Source: an uncultured Clostridia bacterium (GTDB lineage Bacteria; Bacillota; Clostridia; TANB77; CAG-508). From it: 50,815 bases of DNA. Both the position numbers and the translations under genes were made by a program. Each line of letters opens with the position of its first letter. The first letter of the stretch is position 1. Positions 35,350 to 42,665 of this stretch are shown here, one piece after another. Location: assembly GCA_934149165.1 (NCBI GenBank), contig CAKPDY010000009.1:1-50815 (forward strand). Direction: 5' to 3'. The notes under the pieces were generated by a model. The model worked only from the letters and a program-made list of their open reading frames with translations, searched no databases and was not told the DNA's origin.

Positions 35350-36366
35350 TTATATTTTCTCTTTAGCACTACTTCTTATATGACTTACCATTGTAACAAT
35401 ACCGCTAATTATTACTAAAAAATAAAAGTTTATTCCCCTATTTAATAATACTGCACTACTTATTATTGATTCAGGATATACAAATTTAAAAATTTGCATA
35501 AATGCACCTTCTGTAACACCTACTGCACCTGGAGATGGTATTCCTGAAACTGTTGCATATAATACTGATTGCATTGTAATTATTTGAAAAATGTTATACT
35601 TATTCAATCCTAATGCACGATATGTCCAATATGTAACACTGTAATATAATACAAATTGAACTAATGTTGTTAATATTATTTTTAATATTAACAATTTATT
35701 ATTTCTTATATATATTGAGCTTTTTTGATATTTTTCCAGTTCTTCTTCAAATTTTTCTTTCTTTTTTTCAATATCCTTTATTCTAAAAAATGTTAATAAT
35801 TTTACAAAAAAATTTACTAAACATTTTGACATTTTTTTTGAAAAAATTCCAATTATCAATAATGCCAGTGCACTTATATTTAATAATATACCTATTAAAA
35901 AAAATATTATTAAACCTTTATTTAAGTATTCATAATTAAAAATTAAACTTATAAGTGCAAAACTAATTGTTATAATTTGCATACTACTTAAATTTATTAG
36001 TAATGCCAATGTTGAATTTGAAATTGATATATTATCTTTATGCATATAATATATTTGCATTGGTTGACCACCACTTGCTGCTGGGGTTATTGCACTAAAA
36101 AAAAATCCTATAAAAGCATATTTCATATTTTTAATAAAACTACTTTTTTCATTTAATTTTTTTAATGTTCTACCTATATTAATTGCCTCACAAACTACAT
36201 ATAATAACATACATATTATTCCAATTACAATATATTGTATTTTTGCAGAATATATTATATTAGCTATTTTAAATAAATCTTCATTTTTTAATATTATATA
36301 AAATGTTAATATTATTAATAATACAAAAATTGCTATATTTATTGGAAGTTTCAACTTTTTTTTCAT
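35350..36366 (-). CDS. Flippase-like LPG-synthase TM-domain protein
   Basis: A 338-residue protein of eight or more helices, from the family of the membrane domain of lysyl-phosphatidylglycerol synthase (MprF N-terminal, UPF0104). Signature pieces are FFSAITPAASGGQPMQIYYM, near residue 90, and GIPSPGAVGVTEGAFMQIF in the last third. It lacks the soluble aminoacyl-transferase domain of MprF, so it may move or modify a lipid. It may be co-transcribed with trxA upstream, 32 bp away. Confidence 0.85.
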   Translation of the reverse strand: MKKKLKLPINIAIFVLLIILTFYIILKNEDLFKIANIIYSAKIQYIVIGIICMLLYVVCEAINIGRTLKKLNEKSSFIKNMKYAFIGFFFSAITPAASGGQPMQIYYMHKDNISISNSTLALLINLSSMQIITISFALISLIFNYEYLNKGLIIFFLIGILLNISALALLIIGIFSKKMSKCLVNFFVKLLTFFRIKDIEKKKEKFEEELEKYQKSSIYIRNNKLLILKIILTTLVQFVLYYSVTYWTYRALGLNKYNIFQIITMQSVLYATVSGIPSPGAVGVTEGAFMQIFKFVYPESIISSAVLLNRGINFYFLVIISGIVTMVSHIRSSAKEKI

Positions 36367-36397
36367 TTTTTACACTCTTTCTTACATTATATAACCT

Positions 36398-36706
36398 TTA
36401 TAAATTTTGAATTATTTCATTTTTATCTCTTAATCCCACTAATGTATTAACAATTTTACCATTTTTAAATATTATTAATGTTGGTATACTCATAATTTCA
36501 TATTTCATTGCAATATCTCTACTTTCATCAACATTTACTTTACACACCTTTATTTTACTTCCTAATTCGTTTGCAATATCATCTAATATTGGTGACATCA
36601 TTTTACAAGGGCCACACCAATCTGCATAAAAATCTACAATTACAGTTTTATCTGATTGTATTACCTCTTCTTTAAAATTTTCATTATTTAATTTTACAAT
36701 TTCCAT
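36398..36706 (-). CDS. trxA: Thioredoxin
   Basis: A 102-residue thioredoxin with the canonical active site DFYADWCGPCKMMSPIL (Cys pair near residues 31 and 34) and the cis-Pro loop IMSIPTLIIFKNGK. Cytoplasmic disulfide reductant, presumably reduced by the TrxB encoded at 13072-13954. The ATG follows GGAAGG. Complete. Confidence 0.95.
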   Translation of the reverse strand: MEIVKLNNENFKEEVIQSDKTVIVDFYADWCGPCKMMSPILDDIANELGSKIKVCKVNVDESRDIAMKYEIMSIPTLIIFKNGKIVNTLVGLRDKNEIIQNL

Positions 36707-36769
36707 AATATAAATTTACCTTCCTTTCCTATTATATTAGATTATTCATTTTTTCATGTATTATACATT

Positions 36770-37303
36770 TTACTGTGAATTTATTATTGACTGAATTTTT
36801 TCGTTTTCCAATATTTGTGGATTTAAGCACCCTTTTACATATGCCATAGTTTTTTGGTTTTGCTGTAGTGCAGCAACTGCTATATCAATATCAGACCTAG
36901 CTTCCAAACTTGCATATTTAATAATAATACCTTTATTTTTCACCGCTTCTAAAACAATATCTTTATCATTTCTTAATTCCTTAGAAGCATAATATAATGC
37001 TTGTCCATTATTTTCTACTGCTTTTAGTACAATATCCCTATTGTTTCTTAATTCTTCGCTTGCATAACACATTACCCAACCTGCAGTAGAAACAGCTTTA
37101 AAAACTATATCCTTATCTCCCTTTAATCTATCACTTGCAAACTCTAATGCACCAGGATTTTGCTTTACTGCTTTCATAACAAGTTCTTTATCATCTTTCA
37201 GTTTCATACTCGCCCATTCTAAATATAAGCCAGATTCATTTACTGCTTTACAAAAATATTCTTTATCACTTGAATTACTTTTTAATTCTTCTGTTTCAAA
37301 CAT
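36770..37303 (-). CDS. DUF4116 repeat protein
   Basis: A 177-residue protein with five tandem repeats of about 25 residues, pattern LRNDKDIVLEAVKNKGxxLxYAS: residues near 16, 40, 65, 90 and 115 each start a unit. This is DUF4116, a helical solenoid probably used for protein binding; no function is known. It lies between trxA and the second CmpB-like gene. It has no signal peptide. Confidence 0.85.
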   Translation of the reverse strand: MFETEELKSNSSDKEYFCKAVNESGLYLEWASMKLKDDKELVMKAVKQNPGALEFASDRLKGDKDIVFKAVSTAGWVMCYASEELRNNRDIVLKAVENNGQALYYASKELRNDKDIVLEAVKNKGIIIKYASLEARSDIDIAVAALQQNQKTMAYVKGCLNPQILENEKIQSIINSQ

Positions 37304-37342
37304 ATTTAATATTTCACCTCTATTTTTTATATCAAATAATAA

Positions 37343-38299
37343 CTACTTATTTTTTTTTCTTGTGTAATCTTTTTGTTCAACATTTGGAAAAGCACTAATT
37401 AATCTTTTATTTAATTTAGATTCTTTAATAAACTTTTCTTTAATATCTTTTCTAATTTTAAATTGATTTTCTTTAATTGTAGCTATTTTATCTGAAACAT
37501 CTTTGGCTAAGGTTTTAATTTTTTCATCAATAACTTTAATTTTATCATCTATATGTTGAACATTTGATTTAAATGTTCCGACTAATGTTAGCTGTTGATT
37601 TTTAATTTTATTAGTATATTTCTTTCTTTTATATTTAATATTTTTAGAAATTACATATCTTCGTATACTTATTTGTCTTAATAACTTTTCTTTTTCAGAA
37701 GTTAATTTTTGAATAGCCGATTCAGCTGTTTCTCTTACTTTCCTTGATAACTCCTCAGTATTATCTTTTTCCTGTTTATTCATATCTTTAAATTTTAATA
37801 TAACTTTAAAAGATATACATAAATCTATTACAAATATTAATAATATTCCACCAACTATATAATTTAATATTTTATTTGGTATTAAATACAATTTACTTAA
37901 TATCCATGGGTTTGCAAAACATATTACTAATACACTTATTATACCAAATGGAATTAATGTTTGTAAACATACTCTTCCATTTATATTAAACTTATTTTGA
38001 CTATAATCCCACCAACGTGCATTAAAAAATTTTTCCATTATATAACTAGTAAAGTATTCTAAACCACCACATACAATAGTTGATAAAATATATAGTAAAA
38101 TTATATTATTAGAAAATTTAGATAATAATAATGTTCCTGCTACTACACCAACACCGTATATTGGGCAATATGGACCTATTAAAAATCCTCTATTTACAAA
38201 TTTGTGTTTTTGAATAACACCTAAAGTGCATTCCATAACCCAGCCTAAACAAGAGTATATTATAAATAACATAAAATAAATTTCTAAATTATATATCAT
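37343..38299 (-). CDS. CmpB-like membrane protein with coiled-coil tail
   Basis: A 318-residue member of the same family as 11192-12001: five helices in the first ~175 residues with FLIGPYCPIYGVGVVAG and ARWWDYSQNKFNINGRVCL. Beyond the last helix is a highly charged ~140-residue tail (Lys/Glu/Asp/Arg-rich heptads, VRETAESAIQKLTSEKEKLL, HIDDKIKVIDEKIKTLAKDV) that should form a cytoplasmic coiled coil. Its start codon overlaps the stop of the small upstream gene by 4 bp (ATGA), so the two are coupled. Function is unknown. Confidence 0.75.
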   Translation of the reverse strand: MIYNLEIYFMLFIIYSCLGWVMECTLGVIQKHKFVNRGFLIGPYCPIYGVGVVAGTLLLSKFSNNIILLYILSTIVCGGLEYFTSYIMEKFFNARWWDYSQNKFNINGRVCLQTLIPFGIISVLVICFANPWILSKLYLIPNKILNYIVGGILLIFVIDLCISFKVILKFKDMNKQEKDNTEELSRKVRETAESAIQKLTSEKEKLLRQISIRRYVISKNIKYKRKKYTNKIKNQQLTLVGTFKSNVQHIDDKIKVIDEKIKTLAKDVSDKIATIKENQFKIRKDIKEKFIKESKLNKRLISAFPNVEQKDYTRKKNK

Positions 38300-38541
38300 T
38301 CGTTAATTCCCACCTTATATTCTATATTTTCCATAAATGGAAAAATTTCTTTAACTCTTTTGTGAGTTATAATTGCCATTCTTGGTTGCGGATTTTTTTC
38401 ATCTTCTTCTAATAATTTTTGTGTATAGCAATTTTCTGATGTTTTAAATAATAAATATCTATTTCTTACATATGTAAAATATATTTGATACCCATCATCT
38501 AAATTTTTATCAAACTGCTTAAATGTATATTTTCCATCCAT
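38296..38541 (-). CDS. Small conserved-looking protein, unknown
   Basis: An 81-residue protein that I do not recognise. ATG at 38541 is preceded by AAAGGAG at good spacing. It is soluble, rich in Tyr and Phe, and predicted to be mixed alpha/beta (KYTFKQFDKNLDDGYQIYFTYVRNRYLLF). Its stop overlaps the start of the CmpB-like gene by 4 bp, implying coupled expression and a possible physical partnership. Confidence 0.6.
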   Translation of the reverse strand: MDGKYTFKQFDKNLDDGYQIYFTYVRNRYLLFKTSENCYTQKLLEEDEKNPQPRMAIITHKRVKEIFPFMENIEYKVGINE

Positions 38542-38611
38542 TTTTGTTTCTCCTTTAAATAACTTTATGTTCACCAAGAAGGAAAAGAAAAATGTCCCCT
38601 TTTCCTCTTTC

Positions 38612-40608
38612 TTATTCCAACATTTTTTTAAACTCAGTCTCAGTTATAACATTAACACCTAAGCCTTGTGCTTTTGTAAGCTTACTTCCGGCATCTTCTC
38701 CTGCTAAAACATAAGTAGTTTTCTTTGAAACTGAACTAGAAGTTTTTCCTCCATATTTTTCTATTAAGTCAGAAGCCTCATCTCTTGTAAATTCTTCTAA
38801 AGAACCTGTTAATACAAATGTCATTCCTTCAAATCTATTATCTGTGTTATTCTCTTCTATTGCATTCATATTTACCCCTGCTTGTTTTAATTTTTCTATT
38901 AAATCTATTGTTTGTTCTTGTTTAAAAAATTCATATATACTTAAAGCAGTTTTTTCCCCCACATCTTCTTGCATGCTTAATTCTTCTAATGTTGCATTCA
39001 TTAAATCATCCATTGTTTTATATTTTTTAGCTAATGTTTTTGCAAGTTTTGCACCTACATGACGAATTCCTAATGCTGTTATCAATTTAAATAGGTCATT
39101 ATTTTTACTTTCATTTATTGCATCAATCAAATTTTGTGCAAATTTTTTTCCGTTCTTTTTTAATGATGCTATATCTTCTAATTTTAGTGTATAAATATCT
39201 GCAATATTTTTAATTAATTCTTTATCTATTAATTGCTCTATAATACTATAACCAAGTCCATCAATATCCATTCCTACTTTTGAAGAAAAATGTACAATAC
39301 TTCTTAATGCCTTTGCTGGGCATTCAATTCCTGTACAACGAGTAACTGCTTCTCCTTCTTCACGTATTGCTGTAGCACCACAAACAGGGCACACTTTTGG
39401 CATTTCATATTCTGTTTCATTTCCTGTTCTTTTTTCTTTAACTGCACACACAACTTCTGGAATTACATCACCAGCTTTTTGAATTATTACTGTATCACCA
39501 ATTTTCAATTCTTTTTCTTTTATGAAATCTTCGTTATGTAATGTTGTTTTAGAAATTGTTGAGCCTGCAACTCTAACTGGTTCTAGTATTGCCATTGGTG
39601 TTATTGCTCCGGTTCTTCCTACTTGACATATTATATCTTTTAATATAGTTTGTTTTTGCTCAGGTGGATATTTATACGCAATAGCCCATCTTGGAGTTTT
39701 AGCTGTTGTTCCTAATTTTTCTCTTAAATCTAATTCATCAACTTTAATAACTGCACCATCAATACCAAAAGATAATTTATCACGGTTTTCTCCTATTTTA
39801 TTTACTGCTTTTATTGCATCTTCAATATTTTCGCAATATTCGTGAACTGGATTTACATTAAATCCTAGGCTTTTTAAATAATTTAATTGTTCATTATGAG
39901 AATTAAATTTATTGTTTTCTAATTTTTGAACATTAAAAATAAAAATATCTAATGGTCTTGTAGCTGTTATTTTAGAATTTAACTGACGAAGTGAACCGAG
40001 CTGCTGCATTTCTTGCATTTGCAAATAATGATTCTCCAAGTATTTCTCTTTCTTCATTCATTTTTTCAAATTCCTGTGAACCTATAAATACTTCTCCTCT
40101 TACTATTATATTTATATTTTCTTTTAATTTTTTTGGAATATTTTTAATTGTTTTTAGGTTCTCAGTTACATCTTCTCCGTATTAATCCATTTCCTCTAGT
40201 CGCTCCTCTTACAAATTCACCATTTTTATATTCTAATGCAACTGATAATCCATCTATTTTAGTTTCTACTACATAATTTAATTTTTCATTATCTTGTAAT
40301 TGTTTTTTTACTCTTTTATCAAATTCTTCTAATTCTTCTATTGAAAATACGTCTTGTAAACTTTGAAGTGGAACTTCATGTGTTACTTGTAAAAAGCCTT
40401 CTTTAACATGTCCACCCACTTTTTGTGTCATTGAATCTTCTGTTATTAAATCAGGAAATTCTTTTTCTAAATTTTTAAGTTCATTCATTAACATATCATA
40501 CTCAAAATCTGAAATTTCAGGGCTATCATCATCATAATATCTTTTTGCATGATATTCTACTTGTTGTCTTAATTCAGCAATTCTTTGCTTTGCCTTTTGT
40601 TTATCCAT
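38612..40608 (-). CDS. ligA: NAD-dependent DNA ligase LigA, two +1 shifts
   Basis: The replicative DNA ligase, normally essential. The frame opens at ATG 40608 (AAGGAG upstream) and reads the Ia, nucleotidyltransferase start with catalytic Lys117 (ETKIDGLSVAL) up to TRGNGLI; CGG (40177-40179) follows. Skipping C gives GEDVTENLKTIKNIP for 60 codons; CGG (39996-39998) then follows NAAA and a second skip gives GSLRQLNS, leading to the OB fold, zinc finger (CPVCGAT...CTGIECP), helix-hairpin-helix repeats (LGIRHVGAKLA) and BRCT domain. The 664 repaired residues match the standard length. No undisturbed second ligA was seen in the window. Confidence 0.93.
39996..39998 (-). other. CGG +1 frameshift site, ligA site 2
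   Basis: Reading GCA GCT CGG TTC; skipping C gives GCT GGT TCA CTT, restoring the invariant NAAAGSLRQL of bacterial ligases, with Gly at residue 204. Confidence 0.85.
40177..40179 (-). other. CGG +1 frameshift site, ligA site 1
   Basis: Reading TTA ATA CGG AGA; skipping C gives ATA GGA GAA GAT, restoring the conserved GEDVTEN, with Gly at residue 144. Unshifted, TGA comes after five codons. Confidence 0.85.
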
Positions 40609-40631
40609 TATATTTTGTCTCCTTCATTTTC

Positions 40632-41117
40632 CTACAAATCTAATGTAACTGTTTTATTGCATTCTTCATATTTCCTATAAGTGACACCACAATAATCAAG
40701 CATTTTTTTAGAGGCAACATTACCGTCAGTTCCATTATATTTATCACTTTTATAAATTATTTCTTTTATTCCACATTGAATAATAGCTTTAGCACATTCA
40801 TTACAAGGAAATAAATCTACATATATTCGTGAACCTTCTAAATTAGAACCTTTGTTATTTAAAATAGCATTTAATTCTGCATGGCAAACATATGCATATT
40901 TTGTATCTAAAAAATTCCCTTCTCTATCCCATGGCATATTTTCATCATTATAACCATTTGGTGCACCATTATATCCTACTGATAATATTTTGTTATCTTT
41001 GCTTACAACACATGCTCCTACTTGTGTATTTGGGTCTTTACTTCTTTGGGCTGATAACATTGCTATTCCCATAAAATATGAATCCCATCCTATATATCCT
41101 TCTCTCTTTTTTTGCAT
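40632..41117 (-). CDS. comEB: dCMP deaminase, ComEB type
   Basis: A 161-residue zinc-dependent deaminase making dUMP from dCMP for thymidylate synthesis. Zinc site: YVCHAELNAILN (His and catalytic Glu) and LFPCNECAKAII (Cys pair). QVGACVVSKDNKILSVGYNG is the substrate-binding strand-loop. The start is ATG at 41117; a good ribosome site is not obvious (AAAGGCTGGAATTAAT upstream). It lies 23 bp before ligA on the same strand, consistent with a DNA-metabolism operon. Confidence 0.93.
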   Translation of the reverse strand: MQKKREGYIGWDSYFMGIAMLSAQRSKDPNTQVGACVVSKDNKILSVGYNGAPNGYNDENMPWDREGNFLDTKYAYVCHAELNAILNNKGSNLEGSRIYVDLFPCNECAKAIIQCGIKEIIYKSDKYNGTDGNVASKKMLDYCGVTYRKYEECNKTVTLDL

Positions 41118-41249
41118 ATTAATTCCAGCCTTTCTTTTTGCTTTTTTAAAATTCTTTACAGTATTTATAATTTTTTATAATATAATTTCATTACAATTTA
41201 ACACTTTTTTATTATGAAATATGCTATAAACTATATAATAATTTCACTT

Positions 41250-41927
41250 TTATTGCATTTCATATATTGAAATATCTAAAACATTATCTTCATTACCATA
41301 TAAACTTAATTTACCATCATTTCCATTGAAAGTAATTGGTAATAAAAATTGTATACCAGTTTCCTCATTTGTACATTCTATAGCAACATTAGGAATGTAT
41401 TCAAACTCATGTGTAGAAAGCAATATTGGTCCTTTATTGTATTCAGAAATTATATTGTTAGTATATAATTCTCCATCATCACCTATTTCACAAGACCATA
41501 CTTTAATTTTTATTTTATCATCTTTTGGTATAACGATAAATTTGTATGCATCACCATTATTTACTTTTATGATATTTTTATTTTGCTGATTTTCGAAACA
41601 TTTTTTATACATTTCCTCTTCTTTTCCAGGTGGTATAAAGCCTACTGCTAAACATTCATCATTCGAAAATTTAATTTTTATATTTGATTTTTCTTGTACT
41701 GACGTGTTAGTTTTGTTTTTGTTATCATCTTTATTCGTATTGTTGTTTTTATTTTCATTATTGTCTTTGTTATTCTGATCTTCATTATTTTTTTTATTTT
41801 TATTATCATTTAAAGAATTTTCAGAATTGTTATTTTCCATATTAATTTTGCAAATATAATATCCTCCTACACCTGCTCCTATAATTAACAAAATCACTAC
41901 TAGTATTATTAAAACTTTTTTTACCAT
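41250..41927 (-). CDS. Anchored protein with Asn/Lys linker, unknown
   Basis: A 225-residue protein: one membrane helix at residues 2-24 (VKKVLIILVVILLIIGAGVGG), a linker of about 55 residues made almost wholly of Asn, Lys, Asp and Glu, then an extracellular beta-rich domain of about 130 residues (FSNDECLAVGFIPPGKEEEM, ...LLPITFNGNDGKLSLYGNED). It is not a family I recognise. ATG at 41927 is chosen since AAGGA precedes it and the hydrophobic helix follows directly. It lies 25 bp past pgsA's end region on the same strand. Confidence 0.65.
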   Translation of the reverse strand: MVKKVLIILVVILLIIGAGVGGYYICKINMENNNSENSLNDNKNKKNNEDQNNKDNNENKNNNTNKDDNKNKTNTSVQEKSNIKIKFSNDECLAVGFIPPGKEEEMYKKCFENQQNKNIIKVNNGDAYKFIVIPKDDKIKIKVWSCEIGDDGELYTNNIISEYNKGPILLSTHEFEYIPNVAIECTNEETGIQFLLPITFNGNDGKLSLYGNEDNVLDISIYEMQ

Positions 41928-42000
41928 ATTAAAAATTTTCCTTTCTTGCATTTTATTAATAAACTTATATTTCATTAATAAATTTATTATGCCATATTTA

Positions 42001-42600
42001 TTATTTTTTTAACAACTCTTTTCCATTTTTTACATAATCCCAACCTGAAAAAATAGTTGCTATAACAGAAACTGTCATTAATACTGTTGCTATAATATTA
42101 ATTGCTAGTGCAAATCCATTTAATTCTCCTGATAAGCATTTTGCATATGGGTTCATATCAATTAAAGCAAAAATTAGTGCAAACATTTGAGTTACTGTTT
42201 TTAATTTTCCCCATATAGATGCTGCTATTACATTTCCATTTTCCCCTACTGCAACTAACCTGTATCCTGAAACTATAAACTCTCTGAATAATACTATAAT
42301 TGGAATCCAAGCTGGTAGTCTTTGATCTTGTACTAACATTATCATTGCTGCTAATACTAAAATTTTATCTGCTATTGGGTCAAGAAATTTTCCAAATGTT
42401 GTAATTTGGTTTCTTGAACGTGCAATATATCCATCTAATTTATCTGTAATAGAAGCAATTATAAAAATTGCTTCTATTATAATCCAAGTTAATGGTATAA
42501 GAGAATTTGTATATATGGTGTTTAGACCTAAAAATGGAATTATAACCATTATTGGTACTAAAATTATTCTAAATATTGTTAATTTATTTGGTAAATTCAT
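42001..42600 (-). CDS. pgsA: Phosphatidylglycerophosphate synthase
   Basis: A 199-residue CDP-alcohol phosphatidyltransferase with about six helices that makes PG-phosphate from CDP-diacylglycerol and glycerol-3-phosphate. The catalytic motif DGx2ARx8Gx3Dx3D is complete (DGYIARSRNQITTFGKFLDPIADK region, spread over two turns). NLPNKLTIFRIILVPI is the standard N-terminus. AGGAGG precedes the ATG. Provides anionic phospholipid precursor. Confidence 0.94.
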   Translation of the reverse strand: MNLPNKLTIFRIILVPIMVIIPFLGLNTIYTNSLIPLTWIIIEAIFIIASITDKLDGYIARSRNQITTFGKFLDPIADKILVLAAMIMLVQDQRLPAWIPIIVLFREFIVSGYRLVAVGENGNVIAASIWGKLKTVTQMFALIFALIDMNPYAKCLSGELNGFALAINIIATVLMTVSVIATIFSGWDYVKNGKELLKK

Positions 42601-42665
42601 ATATTCCTCCTTTGCATTTTTTATATAAATAATACAACTTTTTCAGTATGACTGTGACTAAAATT

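Noticed and set aside
12686..40179. The extra C residues as sequencing errors
   Set aside because: No homopolymer or common wider motif surrounds them, and random errors would not always make an in-frame CGG. Only the reads can exclude it completely, so it is listed as a test.
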